DNA of 64,000 nucleotides from Pampus argenteus (taxonomy: Eukaryota > Chordata > Actinopteri > Scombriformes > Stromateidae). This document shows, piece after piece, positions 15,001-26,301 of this stretch; position 1 is the stretch's first letter; the number at the start of each line of letters is the position of its first letter. The stretch lies in contig CM072870.1 in the NCBI GenBank assembly GCA_036937835.1, positions 6,044,001 to 6,108,000 on the forward strand. The letters are read 5' to 3'. Below the pieces are notes generated by a model that was not told where the DNA came from, did not search any database, and worked only from the letters and a program-made list of their open reading frames with translations. A program made the position numbers and the translations under genes.

Positions 15001-18000
15001 AATAGCAGTGTTTGTAATCTCTCTACAGCCACGAGTGTGGACAGTTGTTTCTGTGTCACCTTGGAGATTCGATACTAGACACACCTCAGCTAAAGATTTG
15101 AATGACGAGGCTCACAATTCTATAACCAGCTAACTGCACTTAGGCATCAAGTAATCATCACATAATCCTGAACATGTATATTTACTAATTATAAACAACC
15201 TGTACTTAATGTTTGTATGTTTTACTCTCAAGAATAAAGTAATCACTTTTGGGTACCATGAATGTCAGACTTAAAATTCTTTTTGAGCTGCAGACTGGTG
15301 ATGTAAATTTTTCAATGCTTTACCAGAAACTGTAATGGTGTTAAATATTATTTTAATAGTCTACATCACAAAGGACTCATTGTACCTTATCGCCCTCTGT
15401 TTTTGAACTAATATCTTTTAGCAGCTTTGTAGATGTGTGCAATGTCAGCAAAGAAACAATCCCAACAAGAGTGAAGCTATTCTGTATGTGTGCTGTTTTG
15501 TTTTTTTGTGTTTTGTTTTTTTTAATAATTTAAAAGCTGGAGTTACATGCTTTGTTGACTCCTACGTGTCCCACACTTAAACCAGTCCTTTGAATTTCTA
15601 GATGAGTGTATCGCATGTCCCTCTAGAGACTTAAAGTTAATTATCTAATTAAGTTCTCCAGTGTAACAACAATAGAAACAAACAGCAGCAGATCAATACA
15701 TGGAATCATTTTTCTATCATGTTGGAGGCAACACGTGTGTGCTGTTGGGGGAAACTCGTACACAAGATTCCTGAACCTAATTCCAACTGTGTGTGTGTGT
15801 GTGTGTGTGTTTGCTCCCTGTTTGGACAGGCTTTGTGCCAAGCCATTCCACAGCAAACCCCCGTCCTCCCGCTATGGAGCCTGACGGTCGCGCTCTTCCA
15901 CTCTCATCGTTCCCTTGCGGGGCACTTCAGATAAACTATAAACAACTCTGTGCCCTCCAGACAAGCCACATTCCTGATAAATCTTTGCGTGAGCAATTAT
16001 TTCCGGGTCGACTAGTGATTTTTTTTTTTCCTTTTTTCTTTTTTCCCTGTCTCAGCCTTCCCCCACTCCTTTTTTTTTTTTCCTAAGAAAAGTGGAAGAA
16101 CAGCTGTGGTGACCCATGACTCAGTAAAGAGGATATTGTAGCGTTTCATCTGCTGTTTCGTCTCCTGATTAGTTGAACAAAAGCAGCAGAGGCAGTTCTC
16201 TGTAATGGAATCGACGTGAAGTTTGCAATGAATCATTTGTCCTTCTCTGAAAACAATGTCGAGGGGGGAAATGGGGTGTGATGTGGGAATCATTACTTGC
16301 CTTGGTTTACCCTGCCGTCGCCCCTTTCATGTGTAGCCAATGTGCGTGATGAAACATCCTGCTTGTTTTTGTTATAAAGGGGTTTTTCCTCTAAGAGGAA
16401 ATAAGATGATGAGTAAAAACAGGTTAGGTGAAGATAAAGCTTACCGTTTCATATTTTAGTTTCTACAACATATAGCACAAAAAAAGTTTTTGGTGAAACA
16501 TTTTCACTGTCGAGAGTTTGGTTGTTGATTTTAAACTGCCTGTTTTGGGTAACAACTCATTTAATTTCTCTTGAATGACTTTAGTTTCATCCATTTTTTT
16601 AACTTTGTCTTTTCCCTCTTCCAACAGATTCAGTGGTGGACAGCCCCCAGCTCTCACCTTTTAACTCCAAGGGTCCCTTCTGCATGTCACCCTCCTTCCA
16701 GATGTCGACCCTCAGCCTGCCAGGCCAGGCTGTGTCACCCCTACAAAGCCCCATCCTGAGCGAGGTGGGCACCAATGCCAGGCTAGAGGAGGATGAGGAG
16801 GGCAGGAGGAAGGTACACTGCTTACATGCCACCCTTCCACCCCCTGCCTCACAACCCTTTTTAGGAGTTTCAGTGGGAGTGTTTGACTAATGGAGGGGAA
16901 ATACATTTTTTCAATTTATAACTGTGGCATGGCAAGATTGTTTTTTTTTTTTTTTTTTCATATTAGTGGATGTGTCATCCATCTCTGAAGATGAAACCAT
17001 TATCTGTCTTTCCCCCCCTTCAGCGATATCCTACCGATAAGGCCTACTTCATTGCCAAAGAGATTCTGACCACAGAGCGAACGTACTTGAAAGACCTTGA
17101 GGTCATCACAGTGGTGAGTTGCCCCTGAGCTGCGATTGTGTACACGAGAGCTGCACAAGTCTCTCAGAATTAAGATTTTTTTTTATTTTATTTTATTTTT
17201 TAAACAGAACAGGCACTGAAGTTTTCTTTTTTTGGATAGATTTCTTTGTGTTCTGACCCACTTCTGTTTTAGTCCTCTCTCACTCACACACTACTTACAT
17301 TAGTGTCGGCTCTTTCTGTGTAGAGTTTGTCATATGAAGTAATGTACATGTGATTTGTTGATAGAAGCAATAAATGGAATCAAGTGTGATCTTAATATGC
17401 TGAATTGATCTCGCTCTCGTGCTCCTAGTGGTTTCGCAGTGCTGTGATCAAAGAAAACGCCATGCCCGAAGGTCTGATGACCCTCCTTTTCTCCAACATC
17501 GACCCGATCTACGAGTTCCACCGAGGCTTCCTAAAGGAGTTAGACCAGAGGCTGGCTCTCTGGTAGGTGCCGCTTCAATATCTCCGTGTGTGATTAAGAA
17601 ATATCCAAATATCCCGATGAGCTGAAGTAAAGTGTCTGTATCCTCAGGGAGGGCCGCTCTAACGCTCACGTCAAAGGAGACTACCAAAGGATCGGCGACG
17701 TGATGCTGAGGAACATGTGTGCTCTTAAGGTGAGAACACTTTTGCTGGCACTCTTATTTCAAATCCCTTCTCCTCTACGTGTTTAGCTGAGAAACCGAGA
17801 ACATTCCTGCATTCTCCTCCAGGAGTTCACCAGCTACCTACAGAAGCACGACGAGGTGTTGACAGAGCTGGAGAAAGCCACCAAGAGGCTGAAGAAGCTG
17901 GAGACGGTCTACAAAGAGTTTGAGCTGCAGAAGGTTTGCTACTTGCCCCTCAACACATTCCTGCTCAAGCCCATTCAGCGCCTCATGCACTACAAGCTCA

Positions 18001-21000
18001 TCCTGGAGAGATTATGCAAGCATTATTCCCCCACGCACCGCGATCATGACGACTGCAAGGGTGAGTTCTCCAGAAGTCCTCTTATCTTATTTTTTTTAGT
18101 GGAAGGGAGGCATGTATACACTCAATTTATCTGGTGAGAAATACAAGAGAATACAAGATAAAACCGGTAGAAGTCACTTACTGATAACTAAATAATGAAC
18201 TTATTTGCATAGCAGTAAACAAAATGCAGGTACAAGTGCCTTTTATAAAAACCTGAACAATAATAAATGCGAGCTCCACGAGATTAAAAAAAAAAAAAAA
18301 AAAAGTCTGAATAAGTAATTTGTTGTCATCATGCCGTTTCCTTACAGAGGCTCTGAAGGAGGTGGCGGACATAGCCACTCAGCTCCAGAGCAGTCTCATC
18401 CGCCTGGAGAATTTCCAGAAGCTGACAGAGCTGCAGAGAGACCTGATTGGAATAGAGAACTTGACAGCATCAGGCAGGGTGAGTGCAACGACCCGGAGCA
18501 GAAGGTAGAGGGCGCTGGAAAACTGGGTGAATGTCACACACGCATACAAACACACACACAGTATGTGACAAGCCTTGTTGTGTTTGCAGGAGTTTATACG
18601 AGAGGGATGTCTGTACAAGCTCACCAAGAAGGGGCTGCAGCAGAGGATGTTTTTCCTGGTCAGTACAAAACCGCTCCTGTTGTAACTGTTATTTAAGCTT
18701 CAGTAACTACCGGTACATATCATCATCATTCTTGTCTTTTCAGTTCTCAGACATGCTCCTCTACACGAGCAAAGGCGTTACAGCGACCAATCAGTTCAAA
18801 GTGCACGGACAGCTGCCCCTTCATGGCATGATAGTGAGTACACAAGTTCTAGTTCACCCCCCACCCCCTGGCCGTCCTCTAAAGATCCCAGTATAAGGGT
18901 TTTCAGGGCCTTTGTGTCCTAACTTTGCATGTCTCTGCTTTTACTCCTGGCTGCAGCTCATAGTGCTGGATGCACCGGTAAGTCCTCTGAGCTCTGCCAG
19001 CTTGGATGACCCAAACCCTTCCCTTCTTCTCCCACGATTTATGTAGCCAAAATAAAATTTAAAAAAAAGCACACCTAGCCGATTGCTCAAGATGCAGAAT
19101 CATGAAATGTCTCTGAAAACATATAAGCAGGAAGTAGTGATGTATCCTCCTGCTAAAACTGTGTTTTTGTCTGAATGCTGATAAGAGGCTGAGCGTCTGA
19201 ACATGAACTCACCACAGTTTACATCCAGCAGAGAGCTCTGTGTGATTTTTAACAGTTGCCTGTTTCCCCTTTGGTCAATTCCCAATCTGAAATCATCCAC
19301 TGTACAACAACTTCGGTTCAGGTTACCGTTCTCTGATTCTCTTTTTTTTTTTTCTCTAGGTTGAGGAAAGTGAAAATGAGTGGTCAGTCCCCCACTGCTT
19401 CACCATCTACTCTGCTCAGAGGACCATCGTAGTGGCTGCCAGGTGATTATACGTTAAACAGTGTTCGGTTATGTTTGTAGATCATTGTTAATAAATGAGT
19501 AATTGGCTCCGTGATAGCTTTCCAAAGTTGTAAACAACTCGCATTATAAACCGGTGCATTGTTTCTTCCTGGATCGTATTTCATAGAAACAACAAAAACA
19601 CACACACACCAACAGCAACCACACAATCATACAGGAAGAAACCTCAAAGGTAGCTGAAATTAATAGGAAGTTAAGGGTGATTAAACTTAATCATGTGATA
19701 ATAAACTGGGATCATCCTCTTTAACAGTAAGCAAACAGATCGTATCATGTAATACAGACTTAAATAAGTATAAACACAGACTCTAGGAAAAAATGCTTGT
19801 TGGGATCTGTTCCTTCACCTCTGCCTGTTATATCAATGCATGCATAGCTTCATGTGTAACTCTGTGTTCTGTTGCATCATTACTCAGCTCTAAAGTAGAG
19901 ATGGGCAAATGGATTGAAGATCTGAACATCGCTATCGACATGGCCAAGAAGTCTCAAGAGAAATCCAGCATCTTCCTCGATCCCGGACTCGGGGACCGCT
20001 CAAACCGTAAGAGCTTCTACTGACCTCAGAATTAATGTGGCTATTTTTACACTTGCATCAGCCGTCAAAATGTGTAGTTTATCCCCTTTTCCTCCCTACA
20101 ACTTCCTGTCCCGCCCCTTCCTCCTCCTCCCTCAGGATCGTCTGACGAGGTTTCTCTGGAGCAGGAGTCGGAGGATGACATGAACTCCTCCCGCACTTCA
20201 CTGGATAAGCAGACGCACCACCGTGCCAACACGACCATGCACGTGTGCTGGCACCGCAACACCAGCGTGTCTATGTCTGATCACAGCCTGGCTGTGGAGG
20301 TACTCCTCCTCTGCCCGCGTTAACACACACACACTGAATACAGATGCCAAAACACGGACTACAGGTCACACGCTTAAAAGCAACTCATCACGGCTGTGGA
20401 GTGAAGGAAAAAAGCGTCCGTTTGTTTCACCTTCTCTTTCTAACGCCTTTCTTTTCCTTTTTAATTCCCTCTTTTCTCCCCTCAGTGACTGTTAATATTG
20501 TGTCTTTATTCTTTTTCGTATGCCGTTGATCAATAATGTGCATGCAAGAAATGTTCTCTCACTAACATTTGCCGCTCTACAGATCTGAGAGATTTCCTGT
20601 CCGGTCTTTCTTTTTCCCTTTTTTTTCCCACCTCTTCAAGCTAACATGCTAACACTTCCTTTCCTTTTCTCTGTTTCGACATCTTTCCTTTTCTCCTCTT
20701 CTCTTCACCCTCTCAGTCTTCGGCTCTCCGGCTGTCTCACCAGAGCTCCCTCCTCGCTATCTCCTCGGTCAGGGCCAAAGACCAAACACCATCACACACG
20801 TTTGCTGGTACCGAAACCAGAACCTCTCTCTCACTGATTACCTGCGCATGAATCAGGTACCGGAGCCACGGGCTGCGATAGATTACAGTTAGATTAGATA
20901 GATTACGTACAAAATGAAGGTTCTTGAAGGTTTCCAGAATAAATAAACAAGTAGGAGTAAAAAATGAATGGAAACAAATCCAGAGAATTTAAATAAGAAT

Positions 21001-22042
21001 TTTACACCAAAAAAAAAGAAAAGGAAGAAAGATGGATGGATGAAAGTTTTCACAACTGAAGAAAAATTATATTATTTATAGCGCAGTAACTATTATTTGC
21101 ATTATTATTAATCTAATAATCTGCATATTTATTTCTGTGTATAACATGTAAAAAAAAAATTTTTTTTAATCCAAATTTTCTCCCCACTTTCTCAGAGTTT
21201 ACTTCTCACGTCTTGACTTGTCTGAACATTTTTTTTTTTTTTTTCTAATTTATCAAATACAATTCAATTAATGTTCTTTTGACTAATCGATTAATCATTG
21301 CCGCTCCAAACTTGTTCAGAAACGTTTCCTGCTTTGTTGTGATGAGCTTCCTGTGAATGAAAGCTACACTTTCTTTCTTTCTAAATGGTTTTAAAGTCGC
21401 ATTGTGATCACACGCAGCCACACATCACAGACTCTTGATTGAATCTATAATCATTTTTTAATAGCGGCTGTCTAACCTTTGTGAACGTTCTCCTCTCTCT
21501 CTCTGTGCAGAACCAGCTCTCAGGTTACCTCCTGAGGAAGTTCAAGAACAGCAACGGCTGGCAGAAGCTCTGGGTTGTTTTCACCAACTTCTGCTTGTTC
21601 TTCTACAAAACTCACCAGGTTAGCAGGACAGATCCTGCCGTTTTTCTTTCGATTTACTTTCATTATTTCCTGCATGAATACAATCCCTGTTGTTGGCGTG
21701 CGTTTGCAGGATGACTTCCCGCTGGCTAGTCTGCCGCTTCTCGGCTACACGGTCAGCACCCCCGAGGAGTCGGACGGCATTCACAAGGAGTACGTCTTCA
21801 AACTGCAGTTCAAGTCCCACGTTTACTTTTTCCGGGCAGAGAGCGAGTACACCTTTGAAAGGTTAGACGCACGTGAACTTTGTTCTTTCTAATATATTCT
21901 TACTGCAGCACACACACGACATGTCAGCCTCTGCGTTTCTCTCCACAGATGGATGGAGGTGATCAAGAGTGCAGCCAGCACTACGGGCCGGATGAGCCTG
22001 CTCATACCTAAAGGAGGTCCCGTGGAGATGAATGGAAACTGA
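6043..22042 (+). CDS. farp2: FARP2: FERM, Rho-GEF and PH domain protein (5' partial)
   Basis: Membrane-linked guanine-nucleotide exchange factor of the Dbl family; FARP2 is known for Rac/Cdc42 signalling downstream of plexin-A. Predicted exons: 6043-6147, 7627-7669, 7753-7831, 8253-8350, 8798-8912, 10457-10604, 10710-10805, 10903-11066, 11192-11260, 11398-11455, 11622-11874 or 11622-12402, 16628-16812, 17024-17113, 17429-17562, 17648-17729, 17823-18060, 18348-18478, 18590-18658, 18744-18833, 18957-18977, 19360-19442, 19888-20006, 20136-20299 or 20717-20856, 21511-21618, 21710-21861, 21949-22042. All phases join. Order: FERM (about 6043-11066, with ESDYFGLEFQN and QTPAESDFQ), FERM-adjacent region (SSFRYSGRTQKQ), Ser/Pro linker, DH (TERTYLKDLEVIT to LQRDLIGIENL), PH1 (FIREGCLYKLTKKGLQQRMF) and PH2 (NQLSGYLLRKFKNSNGWQKL). 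FARP2 rather than FARP1 is favoured by LMTLLFSNIDPIYEFHRGF and by the BOK/ATG4B neighbourhood. The N-terminal exon or exons are outside the window. Confidence 0.93.
6895..7275 (+). repeat. Dispersed repeat (CAACTAATGATTA family), copy 1
   Basis: Two adjacent parts, around GAGTTGAAACAATCATTCAA and AGCTGCAACTAATGATTATT, belong to the same family as the copies at 35553-35640 and 45665-45800. It lies in a FARP2 intron between 6147 and 7627. There is no coding frame. Confidence 0.55.
11622..12791 (+). CDS. farp2: FARP2 large exon with alternative FERM-only 3' end
   Basis: The exon starts after a polypyrimidine-AG at 11621 with SLSFNDSLRAPGSPSS, matching the FARP2 linker. The frame then stays open for about 390 codons to a stop at 12789-12791 (C-terminus HIKM). 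Two internal donors have the phase (1) needed to join exon 16628-16812: CAAG|GTGCCC after 11874, and a perfect CAG|GTGAGT after 12402. The first gives a linker about as long as in human FARP2; the second adds 176 residues. Reading through to the stop would give a protein with FERM and FERM-adjacent domains but no DH or PH domains, ending in a Ser/Asp-rich tail (SSDSDSDWGSDS). That layout resembles the paralogue FRMD7. The open frame and donors are seen in the sequence; isoform use is inferred. Confidence 0.7.
   Translation, partial: SLSFNDSLRAPGSPSSATVSFHSAHISSFPPRKELQPQPQPLTTLSQSPVSPQQLQSPLQATRPPSPPTEESLKAASPSHYAFQGAPSNQAAGHCSPLFVCVESGTSQLQPSKNGNEDKHGGRRGTGSSVGGGGGKRKGVLTPEAFEAELLRTKQNPMFSMSNSPLHVTEEFIDDDPTEISFYGGGAEAYSFGLDAKVDQFDYVEESDLSKTRIFSVGIDDLNGSTNPFPDSIVGNSETSSLVNNRSECSSLDNLGLSSAGESMSVGYGGPDSSSLRLPGSDVQSEASSMVNFPAYSVRSESSSALQFSDLVEQLEQLSYPPTATEGSGNGSSDSDSDWGSDSVLPPEQNLFYSNPLTGTSGIEGFLLQCHNLQALALADPSASPHIKM
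12792..15260 (+). other. Possible 3' UTR of the short FARP2 isoform
   Basis: AT-rich non-coding DNA follows the stop at 12791. AATAAA signals occur near 13500 and at 15233-15238, either of which could end a transcript that reads through the large exon. If the exon is instead spliced at 11874 or 12402, this is ordinary intron. Nothing else is recognisable. Intron continues to 16627, with a (GT)n tract near 15789-15810. Confidence 0.4.
18957..18977 (+). CDS. farp2: FARP2 21-nt microexon inside PH1
   Basis: Seven in-frame codons (LIVLDAP) are flanked by a good acceptor (pyrimidine-rich tract ending GGCTGCAG) and a consensus donor (GTAAGT). The preceding exon ends in GMI and the following one starts VEESENEWSV. 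In human FARP2 as I recall it, those blocks join directly, so skipping restores the usual protein and inclusion adds seven residues in a PH1 loop. A TGC just before the AG is the placement described for SRRM4-dependent neural microexons. Inclusion is inferred. Confidence 0.6.
20136..20299 (+). CDS. farp2: FARP2 alternative exon A (PH1-PH2 linker)
   Basis: A 164-nt exon encoding SSDEVSLEQESEDDM and then NTTMHVCWHRNTSVSMSDHS, ending LAVE. This matches the standard FARP2 linker just before PH2. It enters in phase 1 after exon 19888-20006 and leaves in phase 0 into exon 21511. The acceptor follows a long CT tract and the donor is GAG|GTACTC. A homologous exon lies 417 nt downstream (exon B). Confidence 0.85.
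20717..20856 (+). CDS. farp2: FARP2 alternative exon B (mutually exclusive with A)
   Basis: A 140-nt exon with a pyrimidine-rich acceptor (ending CTCTCAG) and a CAG|GTACCG donor. Read in phase 1, as required after exon 19888-20006, it encodes LFGSPAVSPELPPRYLLGQG and then QRPNTITHVCWYRNQNLSLT, ending DYLRMNQ. The core NTITHVCWYRN parallels NTTMHVCWHRN of exon A, so the two look like an exon duplication. A and B both have length 3n+2. Joining A to B puts B in frame 0, where TGA follows ITCA near its end, so only one can be used per productive transcript. Confidence 0.72.
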
Positions 22043-23063
22043 ATCACACACAGAGGTGTGGTGTTATCTGGAGGCTGGGCCTCCAGCACACGAGAGAGAC
22101 TCTGTTCAGTCTCGTAGTCTGTTATTTTCAGGTGAATCGAAAGATTTTGATGATAACAAGCAGCGATTGATGGAGTGTTAACATGAATTATAATGATCTG
22201 TGTTTCTTGATTTAATGATGTAAATGATAACATTTTTGTATCAGTATACAGGATATAATGAAAGGGAGATGTGTACATTGTGATCAGCTTGTGCATGTGT
22301 AGCACTCAGTCATTTACATAGACTGATATTTTGGGAAAATACTGTTATATGGGACCAATTCTAAAACTTAATTTCAGGCTTTTCTTTTTTTTAAAGGAAT
22401 ATTCAGCACATTACGACTGAAGCTATGTGGGTTCTGCACTGTGCTATGACAGGAACACAGATGATATACAGTATGTGGAAAGTGAAGGTACACTTGATGG
22501 CACGTGGATAAGATATCCAGCTCTCTTTAAGAGTCGGGTGAAGTGTGTGTGAGAGTGTGTGTGTGTGTGTGAGAGTGTGTGTGTGTGTGTGTGAGAGTGA
22601 GTGTGTGAGTGCGTGATTTGGAGGAGAGCAGAAGGTTCATGGAACGTTGGAAATGAGTTTGAGAGCAGAAGTTGAAGAAACGTGGGAAGCTGAATAAAAC
22701 CTGTGTGAACTGTTAGTATAAGCAGTATTTATTTCAAAATAAATCAGCTACTGCAGCCAATCCAGTTCAGAGGCTTTATTTACCTGTTAACAGAAGGATT
22801 AAGAAAAAAAAGGAAGTTTCAAAATGCTCAAAAGGGAGCTGCTCTGCTTATTACTTCTGAATAGAACGGTCAGTTTGGTGCTACGTTTGCTCTGTAATAT
22901 CATATAATCATATATCCTGGTTTTTGTTTTTGTTTGTTTTCTTTTGCATAGGGATAACAACGTGAGGAAATACTATGCAGTGGTTACTGTAGTGTTTACT
23001 CTGTGTAAAAGTTTTTTTTGTGAAAGCAAAACAGAAGAACATATTTTGAAGTTGGTGATAATA

Positions 23064-23094
<31 letters not shown>

Positions 23095-23520
23095 CTGACT
23101 GTCAGGATCTGACGTGTGGGAGATCCGTGTAGGACTGAGCTAACGGGCATCTATGACACTTAATGTCTGATATTTAGTTACATGCAACCATGGTATTGTT
23201 TGGTATATATTTTTTATGAAGACTGGAATCTTTACCTTTGTGTGTGTGTGCGTATGTGTGTGTGTGTGTGTGTGTGTGTGCGGAGAAGCCAACGATGTAG
23301 TCCTCCCTACACTTGCCCTGGATGTGTAACATAAGGTGATGACAGAGGTCATCTCAAAGCACGGGACATCCTCTGTGTGTAAGAGACTGTTGCACAGTTA
23401 AGAGACAGTATGTTACTCCTATTTATTGTTAATCATGTCATCAGGGCCTCGATGCCCTCACGTACCCTTCATGTTATTCCATTGAAAAACCTAACAAATA
23501 AAAAGCTCATTTGAACCAAG
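22043..23520 (+). other. farp2: FARP2 3' UTR with poly(A) signals
   Basis: The FARP2 stop at 22040-22042 is followed by non-coding DNA with AATAAA at 22693-22698 and 23497-23502. The second is followed by a GT-rich stretch and is the likely distal end. The UTR contains (TG)n tracts at about 22543-22610, 23064-23090 and 23238-23280. Confidence 0.6.
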
Positions 23521-24534
23521 GTGTCTGATTGGTTTTCAGTAAAGCTACGTTAACACAACGTTTGACATGTTGCCGCATCGCATGGTTTCGCTCACATCAT
23601 TGTTTTTCTACATGCAAGTCTTCTCTTAACATTTAAAACAATCTGCGTTCATCCAGCATGACAAAACAAACTCTGTGCAAACTCTTTAACACAAAGCAGT
23701 GGTTAATGTCCTCAATAATATAAATGGCAAGTATATATGAATTAATAACTTTCATCTTATTTACAACTTATTTTTTATTATATATGATGATTACTGTAAA
23801 AAATATATAGTGAGGTAACTATTTACAATGAATCCCATTCATACAAGGCAATGACTTCACTGCATCAGCAATATTATTATTTACCTGATATGTATAGAAA
23901 TCATCTGAAATAAACCACAGTTCAAACTACAGGCGCACAACATGTAGCAATATTCTGACAGTAATTACAAGGAAATAAATTACTTTGGAATAATTACCAA
24001 TTGCGTTGTAACATGTGTTGATTTAGTTGTGTGTGTATATATATCTGTTCACTGAGGATTAAGCACTGAAACTTGCTAAAGCATGTCTGTGTAAACACCT
24101 CACGTTGGCACAAGTGTTTTAGTGTTTTGCATTTTGTAATGTAAAGAGCACTTGGTGCGTACGTGAAAGAATTTAGTAAGTCGCTGTGGCTCATCGCATG
24201 AACAATGTTACAAGTAGTGCAACAAGGCCTCCGCTGATACATAAAAATGTTATTTTGTGAGAGTTATTGAGGGGTTTTAGTTCAGTGATTATCACATGAT
24301 GGCAAAAGAAAGAGGAGAAAAAAAAATCATTTTCTGTCATTAAGCTGTCTAAAGCTAAAGCTAAAGCTGGCTATAGAGTTCCTGTCTATCACAAACAAAG
24401 CGGGGCATTCCTCAGGCATGTCCTAACAGACTGAGCAGCGGGTGGGGCAGTAAATCCCTGTCCCCGTAAATGCCAATATCACTCCTCTACCAAAGAAATC
24501 TGTTCAAACGATTTTATGTTAGGGAGTGGAGAAG

Positions 24535-24565
<31 letters not shown>

Positions 24566-25480
24566 GCGGGGGGCGGGCTATCTGCTGTTCTCTGCATCAG
24601 GTCATCATGGTTGCTAATATTTGGATTTGTTACTGTAACACACACAACACTTTCTACACTTACTCCACTGCCTTTTATCTAATAGGTGTTGTTAATGAGT
24701 GTGTGTGTCAGTCCGTAGCGTCTTCATATGGAGTGTTTTCATGTGAAAGATAACATCAGGGTGTCACTTAAAACAGGCCGGAGCATATCAACTCATGAGT
24801 TCTGTGTCCCGGGCCAAAAAAACAAAACAAACACATTTCCTTACAGCTTATATGAAATGATTCATACTTACAGATTCAACAGTTTGGATTCTAACTAATC
24901 CTGATATGAAACATCTTCACACTGAAACATTTCACAAGGATTTGAGGCTAAACTTCTAAACTCAGCAAAATCTTACATTACCACCTCACACTCATGTATA
25001 CGAAGTACTGTAGTCTTATTCAGAAATATCAACGCTCCTCAGGTTTGCAACAGATCAGTATCAGTGAATTTAATGATTTTCAATGGAAACATAACTGAAA
25101 TAATAAAGATATTAAGATAACATAAAAATAACATGTAGCTTAATAAAGATAACATAGAGATCTTCTACTGCACTGAGCTCACTTTTTAATCCATTGTTGC
25201 AATATGTACATACTGTATATATATATATATATACTCTGTATTAGAATTTCATAGAACAGATTTGAGTTGAGAAATTGTGTGATTTTGTCATGCAGGCACA
25301 CCTTTAATAAATCCAGTTATTGATTTACCCTGCTGATCTGCTGGGTCATGTCCTCTGTGTGTGTGTGTGTGTGTGTGTGTGTTTTTTACACAGTCTGGAT
25401 GAGGACGGAGGGGGGCGGGGCTTGTGTGGGTCCGCTTATCTCCGCCTTTTAGACTCCACAATAAGTGCCCTTAGAAGGAA
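23521..25480. other. Intergenic DNA between FARP2 and BOK
   Basis: No exon is supported here. STK25, which lies between FARP2 and BOK in human, was looked for and not found. The stretch contains AT-rich DNA, a short (TA)n tract near 25217-25232, a (TG)n tract at about 25356-25381 and a long G run at 24549-24577. Confidence 0.6.
24549..24577 (+). repeat. G-rich tract, G-quadruplex candidate
   Basis: Eighteen consecutive G, then C, six G, C and three G, directly after a (TG)n run. Four or more G-triplets in 29 bases satisfy the usual quadruplex pattern. It may simply be a microsatellite by-product. Confidence 0.7.
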
Positions 25481-25924
25481 AGCCTGTCAGACTGTAAAGT
25501 GGGGAGCATTCTTTTAACGCCTCGAGTTCATACGAGTCACTGATCAAAACCACCTTTGTGCTCAGTGACCAGTGAAGATGCAGCCCGCCTAGGATCATGT
25601 TTTAATTGGCCTGTAAAGATAACAGTCTGTCGGGTAAGTGTTGTTTAACTGTCCTCAGCCTCCTCCGGGGTTTATATAACCTGCAGCTTGAGGAGACTTT
25701 GATTGCATTTGCATCGGACGGCTTTAACCAGGCCATCATAAGGTGTCACAAAGTAATCCGGGCTGTGTTTCATGCAGGATAATCTCCACACTTCTCCCTA
25801 ACTGCTGGGAGGGGGAGTGGGGAGGGGAGGGGGGAGAGAGGGAGAGAGAGAGGAGAAGTGGCCGCGGTGTGAGGCGGTGGAGGCGGGGAGGTGATCAGCG
25901 CAGGCCGCGGCGGATGACACGGGC
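25481..25924 (+). promoter_or_regulatory. bok: Probable BOK promoter and 5' UTR
   Basis: The sequence changes from AT-rich to GC-rich with many CpG between about 25800 and the BOK start at 25925. It includes a GGGGAGGGG-type purine tract and a GCCGCGG-rich block, as expected for a CpG-type promoter. No TATA box or transcription start can be fixed from sequence alone. Confidence 0.45.
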
Positions 25925-26247
25925 ATGGAGATGTTGCGCCGCTCCTCTGTGTTCGCGGCCGAAGTGTTTGACCGCTCTCCCACCGATAAGGAGCTGGTGT
26001 CCCAGGCTAAAGCACTGTGCAGGGACTACATCCACTCCAGGCTGAACCGTGCCGGGATAGGCTGGTCTAAACCTGAACACGGACTGGCTGCATCAGGTGG
26101 GACGCTGGGAGAGATTTCGTCGGTGCTCCTGTGGTTGGGTGAGTTAGTGGGACTGAAACTATGTTGACACACAGGATTTGGGAATTTGGAGAAGTGGAGT
26201 GTAGGTTAGAGTTTATAATGTCAAGTTACACAAGACTGACACCAAAC

Positions 26248-26301
<54 letters not shown>

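Noticed and set aside
22043..25924. Possible STK25 gene, expected from human gene order
   Set aside because: No kinase motifs were found in any frame in this interval.
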